Of a stretch of DNA of 10,028 nt, positions 1 through 6,786 are shown piece by piece. Source of the DNA: Prevotellaceae bacterium (GTDB lineage: Bacteria; Bacteroidota; Bacteroidia; Bacteroidales; UBA932); the NCBI GenBank assembly GCA_031289385.1, contig JAITPP010000016.1:1-10028 (forward strand). The letters run 5' to 3'. Made by a program: the position numbers and the translations under genes. The notes beneath the pieces were generated by a model, which was not told the DNA's origin, ran no database searches, and saw only the letters and a list, made by a program, of their open reading frames with translations. The stretch's first letter is position 1, and every line of letters starts with the position of its first letter.

Positions 1-474
1 ATTGATTTTCAGTCAATAAACACATATATTGATTTTGTAAATATAATGACTTATGACATGGACGAAGCGCCAAAACATCATTCTGCAATGTATCGTTCCG
101 AACTTACAGGCGATATGTCGTGCGAGGAATCTGTTAATGCGCATCTCGCCGCAGGAATTTCGGCGTCAAAATTAGTTATGGGAATTCCGTTTTACGGACG
201 AGCGCGCGGAGAACTCGGACGTTCGGCAAATTATGGAAAAATCGTAACTCTTGAAGGCTATACTCAAATGTGGGACGATATTGCAAAATGTCCTTATCTT
301 GTTGATAGCACGGGAAACATAGTTTGCTCATACGAAAATCCGAAATCAATAGAAATAAAATGCCGCTATGTTATTGAAAACGAACTTCGTGGAATTATGT
401 ACTGGGAATATTCGGGCGATGACGAAAATGGCACTTTACGCAAAAGCGTTTATGAAGGAGTATTTGGGCGTTAG
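1..474 (+). CDS. GH18 chitinase-like glycoside hydrolase, C-terminal fragment
   Basis: The reading frame is open from the first base of the window, so the true start lies upstream and about 157 residues are visible. The segment DFVNIMTYDM, followed about 100 residues later by GIMYWEYSGDD, matches the end of a glycoside hydrolase family 18 TIM barrel: MTYD carries the Met-x-Tyr-Asp strand that contacts the sugar N-acetyl group, and YWEY holds the conserved Trp at the floor of the active site. The catalytic DxxDxDxE motif should lie just upstream and is not visible. Family members hydrolyse beta-1,4-GlcNAc polymers such as chitin or related glycans; the substrate and any signal peptide cannot be read here. 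The PFYGRARG segment is also typical of GH18. The gene ends in Val-Phe-Gly-Arg-stop, and its TAG stop is the first unit of a 7-bp repeat array. It converges on aroA. Confidence 0.85.
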   Translation: MDFQSINTYIDFVNIMTYDMDEAPKHHSAMYRSELTGDMSCEESVNAHLAAGISASKLVMGIPFYGRARGELGRSANYGKIVTLEGYTQMWDDIAKCPYLVDSTGNIVCSYENPKSIEIKCRYVIENELRGIMYWEYSGDDENGTLRKSVYEGVFGR

Positions 475-580
475 TCGTTGGTATTTAGTCGTTAATATTT
501 AGTCATTGGTATTTAGTCGTTAGTATTTAGTCATTGGTATTTAGTCGTTAGTATTTAGTCGTTAGTATTTAGTCGTTAGT
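472..580 (+). repeat. Heptamer tandem array downstream of the GH18 gene
   Basis: Fifteen consecutive 7-bp units run without a phase slip from 472 to 576, followed by a partial TAGT. Units alternate between a TAGTCGT/TAGTCAT type and a TGGTATT/TAGTATT/TAATATT type, giving an effective 14-bp repeat. All but one fit NNGTNNT; the exception is TAATATT at 493-499. The TAG at 472-474 is the stop codon of the GH18 gene. Two preceding in-phase heptamers, GAGTATT (458-464) and TGGGCGT (465-471), also resemble the units, so the array may reach into the last four sense codons. There are no spacers, so this is not CRISPR. Function is unknown. Confidence 0.93.
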
Positions 581-611
581 TAGAGAAAATCTTATTGATA
601 TTTTTTTAGCA

Positions 612-648
612 CACAGATTACACAGATAAAACGGATTTTCACAGATAA
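612..648. repeat. CACAGAT short interspersed repeat
   Basis: CACAGATTA (612-620), CACAGATAA (621-629), a degenerate unit around 630-639 containing CGGATT, and CACAGATAA (640-648) form a four-unit repeat of about 9-10 bp period. From general experience, CACAGATTACACAGATT-like repeats are common between genes in Bacteroidetes and some other bacteria. It lies in the spacer between the two facing heptamer arrays. The rest of 581-703 is very A/T-rich with no gene, and I see no GC-rich hairpin followed by a T-run. Confidence 0.6.
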
Positions 649-703
649 AAACAAATAAAAAAAATTGCGAACTTTCAAAAAAACAAATAAATAATCAAAT
701 ATT

Positions 704-787
704 TTTACCAAATACCAACGACTAAATACTTGATACTAAATACTAACGACTAAATACCAACGACTAAATACTTGACACCAACAACCA
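704..787 (-). repeat. Heptamer tandem array overlapping the aroA 3' end
   Basis: Read on the minus strand from 787 to 704, twelve in-phase 7-bp units appear, including TGGTTGT, TGGTGTC, AAGTATT, TAGTCGT, TGGTATT, TAGTATT and TAGTATC; the last is a degenerate TGGTAAA. These are the same unit types as the array at 472-580, on the opposite strand, so the two arrays form a long imperfect inverted repeat. The best perfect match I find is 26 bp, 506-531 against 735-760. The first three units encode the last seven residues of AroA, and the TAG at 766-764 is the aroA stop codon. Confidence 0.9.
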
Positions 788-2002
788 GCATTTAAAAAAA
801 TCAGGATATGATTTTGATACACATTCGGCATTTTCTATTGTTATACATCCGTTGCTGTTTATTGATGCCGCTGCTAACGCCATTGCAATTCGATGATCGT
901 TGTGGGAATTAACTGTTGCGTGGTTGATGTTGCTGCCAAAAATATACATTTCATCATCGTTCAATTCTATTTTTATGTTTAGTTTGGCAAATTCTTGTTG
1001 TAAAATTTTTGCTCTGTCGCTTTCTTTATTTTTCAATCGCAGTGCGCCTTTGATAATACTTTGTCCGTCGCAATTTGCGGCTAAGGCTACAATCGCAGCA
1101 AACAAATCGGGACAATCGTTCGCATCAAAATTGAAAGCCCGAAGTTGATTTCGTTTCACCGTTATTTTATCATTTTCGATATTAACATCTGCTCCGCAAA
1201 GTCGCAGTACATCAAGCATTGCAACGTCTGCCTGTTTTGATTTTATATTTAAATTTTCCACTGTAATTTCGCCGCCGATTGCCGCCGCTGCAAATAAACA
1301 CGAAACGCCACTCCAATCGCCTTCGATATTGATTGTGCAGGCTTTGTATTTTTGGTTTCCGTCAATAAAAAATCTTTTATAATTTTCGTTGATTATTTTT
1401 ATTCCGAATTTTTCTAAAACGCTTATAGTTAAATCAATATACGGCTTACTTTTTAGATTTTCAACATCAACAACAGAGTTATTTTTGCAAAGCGGCAAAG
1501 CGGTTAATAAGCCCGAAAGTGTTTGCGAGCCTGTACTTCCATCAATTTTTATGTTTCCGCCTTTTATTTTTCCTTTTATTTTTGCAGGCAAATATTTTTT
1601 ATCATCGCAGTTCAAACCTAATAAATTCAAGGCTTGCAGCAAATCGTTGATGTTTCTTTTTAATAGCGATTTTTCACCCGAAATTTCAAATTCATCTGAA
1701 AATAAACTGACAATAGGAGTAAAAATGCGTGCGCACAAAGCCGATTCGCCGCAATGCAGATTTGTTATTTTATTTATTTTTTTATTTGATATTTGAATTT
1801 CATTTTTGTTTATTTCGATTTCTGCGCCAAGCAATTTTGCTATATTTATTGCGGCTTCGGTATCGTTGCAGTTGGTAAAATTTTTTATTGTTGTTTTCTC
1901 CGTACATAACACCGCAGCCGCGATGGCGCGTATCATCATGCTTTTTGACGATGGCGCACAAACACGTCCTTGTATTTTACACGGCATTAATTTTATTTGC
2001 AT
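764..2002 (-). CDS. aroA: 3-phosphoshikimate 1-carboxyvinyltransferase (EPSP synthase)
   Basis: Shikimate pathway step 6: transfers enolpyruvyl from PEP to shikimate-3-phosphate in the cytoplasm. At 412 residues it is slightly shorter than the usual 420-450. Visible motifs are the substrate loop SSKSMMIRA (Lys20, Ser21, Arg25), GESALCARI at 85-93, DGSTGSQ at 154-160, GDWSG at 228-232, CPDLFAA (Asp299, matching catalytic Asp313 of E. coli by eye), KESDR (Glu327), DHRIAMA at 369-375 and SKSYPDFF (Lys397). The two inverted alpha/beta domains appear complete. It is the last gene of the aro operon, starting 3 bp after the aroE stop; this ATG is the only start that gives the normal N-terminus, and no Shine-Dalgarno is seen. 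Two oddities: Ala88 replaces the glycine equivalent to E. coli Gly96, and the C-terminal residues WLLVSSI are encoded by heptamer-repeat DNA. Confidence 0.97.
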   Translation of the reverse strand: MQIKLMPCKIQGRVCAPSSKSMMIRAIAAAVLCTEKTTIKNFTNCNDTEAAINIAKLLGAEIEINKNEIQISNKKINKITNLHCGESALCARIFTPIVSLFSDEFEISGEKSLLKRNINDLLQALNLLGLNCDDKKYLPAKIKGKIKGGNIKIDGSTGSQTLSGLLTALPLCKNNSVVDVENLKSKPYIDLTISVLEKFGIKIINENYKRFFIDGNQKYKACTINIEGDWSGVSCLFAAAAIGGEITVENLNIKSKQADVAMLDVLRLCGADVNIENDKITVKRNQLRAFNFDANDCPDLFAAIVALAANCDGQSIIKGALRLKNKESDRAKILQQEFAKLNIKIELNDDEMYIFGSNINHATVNSHNDHRIAMALAAASINSNGCITIENAECVSKSYPDFFKCWLLVSSI

Positions 2003-2005
2003 AAT

Positions 2006-2773
2006 TCAAATATTTAATGTTTTACGCATTGCATCTACATTTGGTTGTTGCCGTGTAAAAATTTTATACGCAGCAACACCTTGATGCAATAACCAAAATC
2101 GCCCATCAATACATTTACAACCTTTTAATTGTGCTTTTTGCAGCAAGCGTGATTGTTGAAGCGCAGCATCAAAAATAATTTGTTGCGAATTTAAATATTC
2201 ATCATTAATCATACAAATATCAGGTGGTAAAGTGTTTATTATTAATTTTTTATTTGATATATTATCGTTCATTGCATCGATATTTATTATTTTGCAATTT
2301 ATTATTTCTGCAATTTTTTTTGCTTTATCAATAGTTCGGTTTGTTATGGTAATATTTGCGCCGAGCGTGTGCAACGCAAAAGCGGCAGCCATAGCCGCGC
2401 CTCCTGCGCCGATTATCAAACATTCTTTATTTTTAATATCAATATTAAAATCATTTAATGTTTGCAAAACTCCCAGATAATCTGTGTTGTATGCTTTAAG
2501 TTTATTGTTATCGTGCAAAATAATTACATTTGTTGCTCCTATAATTTTTGCCGTTTCATCTATTTCATCAACAACCGATAATGCTTCGATTTTTATAGGT
2601 ATGGTAACGTTTACGCCCGATAACATTTTATTTCGCAACAAATTTTCTACAACATTTACATCCGCAGTTTCGATTAACGAATATTCAAAATCGAAATTAT
2701 TGTATGCAGCCCTGAATAAATCAGGGCTTTTGCTGTGCAAAATGGGCTTTCCTACAAGAGCAAATTTTTTCAT
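2006..2773 (-). CDS. aroE: Shikimate dehydrogenase (NADP+)
   Basis: Shikimate pathway step 4: reversible reduction of 3-dehydroshikimate to shikimate. At 255 residues it is near normal, slightly short of the usual 270. The N-terminal substrate domain has GKPILHSKSP with Ser14 and Ser16, and GVNVTIPIK with catalytic Lys61; GATN (79-82) and NTD (Asp98) follow. The Rossmann domain has GAGGAAMAA from 122. NRT at 145-147, after a beta strand, is the NADP-phosphate-binding motif, which favours NADPH. Gln231 in the QGVAAYKIF helix matches the conserved shikimate-contacting Gln. The ATG overlaps the aroD stop as ATGA, consistent with translational coupling, and aroA begins 3 bp downstream. Confidence 0.96.
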   Translation of the reverse strand: MKKFALVGKPILHSKSPDLFRAAYNNFDFEYSLIETADVNVVENLLRNKMLSGVNVTIPIKIEALSVVDEIDETAKIIGATNVIILHDNNKLKAYNTDYLGVLQTLNDFNIDIKNKECLIIGAGGAAMAAAFALHTLGANITITNRTIDKAKKIAEIINCKIINIDAMNDNISNKKLIINTLPPDICMINDEYLNSQQIIFDAALQQSRLLQKAQLKGCKCIDGRFWLLHQGVAAYKIFTRQQPNVDAMRKTLNI

Positions 2774-3396
2774 TGTTGTAATATTTTTTTAATTTCATCC
2801 ATTGTCATTTGTCCATCGGCAGATTTTTGCTCTCGCTTGTAAGCCGCATAAATAAAGGGAGAGCCGAGTTTAAAACTTTCTATTCGCGAGTGTTTTCCCA
2901 ATTCGCCCATAGCAAACGCAATAAGATTTTTTTCTTTTTCGTACAGCGAAAGAATTTGCAAATTATCTTCCGTTTTTTGTGCTGTTGTTACTATTTTTAT
3001 GAAATCGGGATTATACGTTTTTGCTTGTTCTTCAATGTTTTTCAGCGTTGCGATATCTGGCGTTTCATTAAAATTATGATACGAAATAATTATTTTACAT
3101 TTGTTTGAGTGAGCAATATCAATAAGTTTTTCGCGATAATTTTTATCCGATTCGAGTTCAATATCCATATAAGTTGCTTTGTTTTCTGCGGCAATTGTAA
3201 GTATTTTCAGCCGTTGGCAGTCGTTGTATATTCCTTTGCGGCAGGTTGCGATTACGGGAATTTTGAATTGTAAAAGTTTGGATATTTCTTCTGTTTTGGG
3301 TTGTATTTTATCAAAACGCAGTTCTGCCATCTCGCATTTTTCAAGTATTTCAACGCATTTTTCAATATTTTGCTCTATGATGCTGATACAAATCAT
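2770..3396 (-). CDS. aroD: Type I 3-dehydroquinate dehydratase
   Basis: Shikimate pathway step 3: dehydrates 3-dehydroquinate to 3-dehydroshikimate through a Schiff base. Motifs identify the class I TIM-barrel enzyme rather than the unrelated type II AroQ: AELRFD (Glu25, Arg27), TCRKG (Arg53), MDIELE (77-82), SYHNF with general base His107, DFIKIV with Schiff-base Lys134, MGELGKHSR (Arg171), SPFIYA (Ser179) and GQMT (Gln196). The His-to-Lys spacing of 27 equals that of the enteric enzymes (His143/Lys170). At 208 residues it is shorter than the roughly 250-residue enteric form, as in other compact AroD proteins. It starts 2 bp after the aroB stop and overlaps aroE by 4 bp. Confidence 0.95.
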   Translation of the reverse strand: MICISIIEQNIEKCVEILEKCEMAELRFDKIQPKTEEISKLLQFKIPVIATCRKGIYNDCQRLKILTIAAENKATYMDIELESDKNYREKLIDIAHSNKCKIIISYHNFNETPDIATLKNIEEQAKTYNPDFIKIVTTAQKTEDNLQILSLYEKEKNLIAFAMGELGKHSRIESFKLGSPFIYAAYKREQKSADGQMTMDEIKKILQQ

Positions 3397-3398
3397 AA

Positions 3399-4430
3399 TT
3401 ATTTGAAAATTGAAATTAAGTTTTTGAAATCATCAATTTTTATGCGCATTTTGGTTGCTGTTCCTATTGATTTTATTAGCACAAAATTTATTTCATTATT
3501 ATTTTTTTTCTTGTCGTTAATAAGAGTTTTAAATAATATTTTACTGTCAATATTTGTGCTGAAAGGCAAGCCCAATGCGGTAAGCAGATTTTTTATGCGA
3601 ACAACATCATTGTGCGATATTAAACCTAAATGTTGCGAAATTTTTGCAGAAAACATCATTCCTGCACTCACCGCAAAGCCGTGCGAAATATCAGAATTTC
3701 GTTCAATTGCATGCGCAAGCGTGTGTCCAAAATTCAACATTCGGCGTTCGCCCGTTTCAAATTCATCGCGTTGTATAATATCGGCTTTGTGCTGTATGGA
3801 TTTTACAATTAATTTCTGCAAAATTTTTTCATCTCTACTTAAAATTTCAGCGGCATTATGTTCTATAAAATCAAACATTTCAGCATCTTTTATCAACGCA
3901 ATTTTTACAATTTCGCTAAGCCCGCCGATAAATTCATTTTCGGGAAGATTTGCAAGCATTTTTGTATCGCAAATTACAAATTCGGGCTGATTGAAAGTTC
4001 CAATCATATTTTTAAAACCGTCAAAATTAACGCCGTTTTTTCCGCCAATCGAAGCATCAACCTGCGATAGCAACGATGCCGAAACAAATGCAAATTTTAC
4101 GCCGCGCATATAAACCGATGCCGCAAATCCTGCAATATCGCAAGTAATTCCCCCGCCAACGCCAACAATAAATGTTGCTCTGTCGGCACGTAAATTTATT
4201 AGCTGACTGATAATATTTTCAACCGTTTCGAGCGATTTGTTTTTTTCGGATGCCTGTATTTTTATACATTCATAATTTTCAAAAAAATCGGGATACAAAT
4301 CAAAAATATTTTCATCAATTATTACAACAATTTTTTGCGATGGCAAATAGTTGTGAAGTTTAGTAAAATCTTCGCCTACAAATATTTTAGAATGATTGCC
4401 TGTTGCCGTTTTTACTTCGATAGTTTGCAT
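3399..4430 (-). CDS. aroB: 3-dehydroquinate synthase
   Basis: Shikimate pathway step 2: NAD- and metal-dependent cyclisation of DAHP to 3-dehydroquinate. Its 343 residues are typical. Visible are the dinucleotide-binding GVGGGITCDIAGF (90-102) with Asp98, YMRG (107-110), QVDASIGGKNGVN (Asp125, Lys131), GLSEIVK with metal ligand Glu173, LNFGHTLAHA with His236 and SHGFAV with His250; a Lys-rich NDKKK lies at 305-309. All expected metal and catalytic residues are present. It is the first gene of the operon. The ATG lies about 22 bases downstream of a Bacteroidetes-type -7 box, implying a short leader without Shine-Dalgarno. Long antisense open frames inside it are shadows. Confidence 0.97.
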   Translation of the reverse strand: MQTIEVKTATGNHSKIFVGEDFTKLHNYLPSQKIVVIIDENIFDLYPDFFENYECIKIQASEKNKSLETVENIISQLINLRADRATFIVGVGGGITCDIAGFAASVYMRGVKFAFVSASLLSQVDASIGGKNGVNFDGFKNMIGTFNQPEFVICDTKMLANLPENEFIGGLSEIVKIALIKDAEMFDFIEHNAAEILSRDEKILQKLIVKSIQHKADIIQRDEFETGERRMLNFGHTLAHAIERNSDISHGFAVSAGMMFSAKISQHLGLISHNDVVRIKNLLTALGLPFSTNIDSKILFKTLINDKKKNNNEINFVLIKSIGTATKMRIKIDDFKNLISIFK

Positions 4431-4451
4431 ATTTTTCGCTTAAATTATCTG

Positions 4452-4459
4452 CAAAGTTA
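4452..4459 (-). promoter_or_regulatory. Promoter -7 box for the aroBDEA operon
   Basis: The minus strand reads TAACTTTG, an exact match to the Bacteroidetes sigma-70 (ABfA) -7 consensus TAnnTTTG, 21 bases before the aroB ATG. The expected transcript start is about 4445, leaving a leader of about 15 nt. I do not see a good TTTG -33 box at the usual spacing; the region there is T-rich, ending TTTTATGG. The match is seen directly, while activity is inferred. Confidence 0.6.
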
Positions 4460-4464
4460 AATAT

Positions 4465-4500
4465 TTTGTTTATCATTTTCCATAAAATTACTTATCTTTG
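4465..4500 (+). promoter_or_regulatory. Promoter for the mutL cluster (-33 TTTG, -7 TATCTTTG)
   Basis: TATCTTTG at 4493-4500 exactly fits the Bacteroidetes -7 consensus TAnnTTTG. A TTTG at 4465-4468 could serve as the -33 box, but the 24-bp gap is longer than the usual 19-21. The expected start is about 4507, giving a leader of about 27 nt before the ATG at 4534. The segment shares sequence with the opposing aroB promoter. Confidence 0.6.
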
Positions 4501-4533
4501 TGAATTAATCAAGTATAAATTTGAAATCGAAAT

Positions 4534-4992
4534 ATGAAAATAACTTTTTTTAAAATACCTAAACATCGTGTTTTTGAATACAAGCCACGATATTATGATG
4601 CTAATAAAGAAGAACTTGACGAGCGTGTTCGCAAAATTGAAGAAAGTTTAAATTCAGATAAGGAATATACATTTAAACGCGAAAATATCAATTTCAAAAA
4701 GGCTTATCTGAAAGACAAAAAGCGCACCGATGTTAAATTACCAAATAAACGTCTTTTTGTTTATGTTGCAATTTTGCTGTTTGTGGTTGCTGCTTTTGTT
4801 GCTATACGCAACTTTGCATATCTTATAAATCCCGAAAATTATACGAGAAATTCGAAAATAGAAAACGCAAATGCTGCGGAAAAATACGATTGGAGTCCCG
4901 ATACTCAGTTTGTTATTGTTGATGAAGACGAAGATATTGATACAACCGAAAATGCAAATATTGATACAATCAAAAACACAAGCGAACAATGA
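4534..4992 (+). CDS. Conserved-type single-helix membrane protein upstream of mutL
   Basis: A 152-residue protein of unknown function. Residues 1-73 are basic and hydrophilic with FFKIPKHRVFEYKPRYYD near the start, then a charged, probably helical stretch (KEELDERVRKIEES). One transmembrane helix spans about 74-91, preceded by KLPNKR. This positive-inside pattern places the N-terminus in the cytoplasm and the acidic tail (VDEDEDIDTTE around 129-139) in the periplasm. From memory, small proteins starting with this KHRVF-x-Y-x-PRYYD signature are widespread in Bacteroidetes, so the N-terminal motif is probably the functional part. The stop overlaps the mutL start as ATGA, indicating translational coupling. 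I assign no function. Confidence 0.8.
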   Translation: MKITFFKIPKHRVFEYKPRYYDANKEELDERVRKIEESLNSDKEYTFKRENINFKKAYLKDKKRTDVKLPNKRLFVYVAILLFVVAAFVAIRNFAYLINPENYTRNSKIENANAAEKYDWSPDTQFVIVDEDEDIDTTENANIDTIKNTSEQ

Positions 4993-6785
4993 TAAAAGTT
5001 TTACCCGATAGCGTTGCAAATCAAATAGCGGCGGGCGAAGTTATACAGCGTCCCGCTTCGGTAATAAAAGAATTGATAGAAAATGCCGTTGATGCAGGAA
5101 GCACAGCCATCAACGTAATTATAAAAGATTCGGGACGAACATTAATTCAGATAATCGACAACGGCTCGGGAATGAGCGACACAGACGCGCGGTTATCGTT
5201 TGAACGGCACGCTACATCAAAAATATCTTCGGCTGATGATTTATTGAGCTTATACACTTTCGGTTTTCGCGGCGAGGCGTTAGCATCAATCGCATCAATC
5301 GCCGAAGTTGAACTGAAAACACGACGCCACGAAGACGAAACGGGAACTCAAATTTGCATAAGCGCATCTACTCTTGTAAGTCAGGAAACAATAAGTTGCG
5401 CGGCAGGCTCGTCGTTTTCGGTGCGCAATTTGTTTTTTAATGTTCCTGCACGCCGCAAATTTTTGAAATCGGAAAACGCTGAATTGAAACATATAATGAA
5501 CGAATTTCAACGTGTTGCTCTTTGTAATCCGCATATTGAATTTACGCTTACATCCAACGGAACAACAATTTATAATCTTCCGAAAGGTAATATCCGACAA
5601 CGAATTTCAGGAATTTTCGGGAAAAATGCAAGCGCAAATATCATTGCCGTACAGGTAGATACAAGCATTGTAAAAATTGAAGGCTACATAAGCAAACCCG
5701 AACAAACGCGCAAAACGGCAAGCGAACAGTTTTTCTTTGCAAACAACCGATTTTTCAAAAGCGCGTATTTTCAGAAAGCCGTTATGAATGCTTACGTACA
5801 ACTGATTCAATACGGCAGTTATCCGTCGTTTTTTTTATATCTGACGGTGAATCCCGAAAATCTTGACGTAAATATTCATCCTACAAAAGTTGAAGTAAAA
5901 TTTAGCGAAGAACAAACAATATGGCAAGTGCTTAACGCCGCTGTACGCGAAACTTTGGGGAAATTTGCCATTGCTCCGAAAATTGATTTTGATATTGACA
6001 ACAGAATAGATATTCCGGTGATTATGCCCGACACAAAAATGGTTGCCCCGAAACTTGATGTTGATGAAACATTTAACCCGTTTGAAAACGAGAAAAAAAC
6101 AAACACATTCAAACAGGAAAAAATTGATAAAGACTGGCAAAAAATGTACGAAGGAACGGATATTTCGGAAAATCAAAAAAACGATGATGATGCACCTAAA
6201 CTGTTTAATTCGTTGCAACATTTATCGGAAAAATTTATACAAATAAAAGACAGTTATATCGCAACAAATTCAAGATCGGGGCTAATGATAATAGATCAAA
6301 AACGCGCACATCAACGAATTTTGTTCGAGCAGTTTTTAAACGATTTTGAATCGACAAGCGAGTGTATTCAGCAGGAAATTTTTCCAAAAACAATAGAACT
6401 CAGCGCAATGGATTTTATAACAATTTCAGAACGAATTGACGATTTGTATAAAATAGGTTTTGATATACGAATTTTTGGAAAAAATACGGTAGTAGTTAAC
6501 GGATTGCCAGCAAACACAGGAAATGATGAAGTAGAAAATATAGTTCATGCAATAATCGACGACTTGAAAGACGAAACATCAAACATCGAAAAAAAGAGCA
6601 AAGAACGAATTGCAGCTGCATTGGCAAAAGCATCTGCCATAGGAAACAAAACATTAAACGCCGCCGAGATGAATAATTTTGTGGGAAAATTGCTGTCGTG
6701 CAATCAACCGAATATTTGTCCCGAAGGCAAACCAACATTGACAATAATAACTTTTGACGAAATAAAAACAAAATTTTTTAAATAA
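4989..6785 (+). CDS. mutL: DNA mismatch repair protein MutL
   Basis: MutL couples mismatch recognition by MutS to strand removal. The 598 residues carry the full N-terminal GHKL ATPase: ANQIAAGEVIQRPASV (10-25), KELIENAVDAG with ATP-hydrolysing Glu28 and metal-binding Asn32, DNGSGM (Asp57), ERHATSKI (72-79) and FGFRGEALASI (91-101). NVPARRKFL and HPTKVEVKF (297-305, with the phosphate-contacting Lys) complete the transducer domain. An unconserved linker of about 80 residues (roughly 330-410) precedes the dimerisation domain. In that domain the nuclease motif DQHA(x)2E(x)4E is replaced by DQKRAHQRILFE (436-447), and the usual C-P-H-G-R-P by CPEGKP (577-582), so canonical MutL endonuclease activity is doubtful. 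It overlaps the upstream gene by 4 bp, and the rhomboid gene begins after a single base. Confidence 0.97.
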   Translation: MIKVLPDSVANQIAAGEVIQRPASVIKELIENAVDAGSTAINVIIKDSGRTLIQIIDNGSGMSDTDARLSFERHATSKISSADDLLSLYTFGFRGEALASIASIAEVELKTRRHEDETGTQICISASTLVSQETISCAAGSSFSVRNLFFNVPARRKFLKSENAELKHIMNEFQRVALCNPHIEFTLTSNGTTIYNLPKGNIRQRISGIFGKNASANIIAVQVDTSIVKIEGYISKPEQTRKTASEQFFFANNRFFKSAYFQKAVMNAYVQLIQYGSYPSFFLYLTVNPENLDVNIHPTKVEVKFSEEQTIWQVLNAAVRETLGKFAIAPKIDFDIDNRIDIPVIMPDTKMVAPKLDVDETFNPFENEKKTNTFKQEKIDKDWQKMYEGTDISENQKNDDDAPKLFNSLQHLSEKFIQIKDSYIATNSRSGLMIIDQKRAHQRILFEQFLNDFESTSECIQQEIFPKTIELSAMDFITISERIDDLYKIGFDIRIFGKNTVVVNGLPANTGNDEVENIVHAIIDDLKDETSNIEKKSKERIAAALAKASAIGNKTLNAAEMNNFVGKLLSCNQPNICPEGKPTLTIITFDEIKTKFFK

Positions 6786-6786
6786 A

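Noticed and set aside
472..580. CRISPR array
   Set aside because: Units are 7 bp and directly adjacent, with no unique spacers and no cas genes nearby; the same applies to 9866-10028.
581..703. Intrinsic terminator between the convergent genes
   Set aside because: A T7 run (601-607) exists, but no GC-rich hairpin precedes it; only the long heptamer inverted repeat could form a stem.
475..763. tRNA or other known RNA gene in the gene-free stretches (also 9550-10028)
   Set aside because: I see no cloverleaf arms, TTCGA-type T-loop or rRNA sequence in either stretch.
1389..1796. A 135-codon open frame on the plus strand inside aroA
   Set aside because: It is antisense to conserved parts of EPSP synthase and shows no recognisable domain.
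3301..3990. A 229-codon open frame on the plus strand
   Set aside because: It is antisense to aroB and aroD, which have complete motifs; its composition (Ile, Ser, Phe, Cys-rich) is typical of a shadow frame in AT-rich DNA.
5835..6221. A 128-codon open frame antisense to mutL
   Set aside because: Phe/Cys/Ile-rich shadow of the MutL linker region with no motif.
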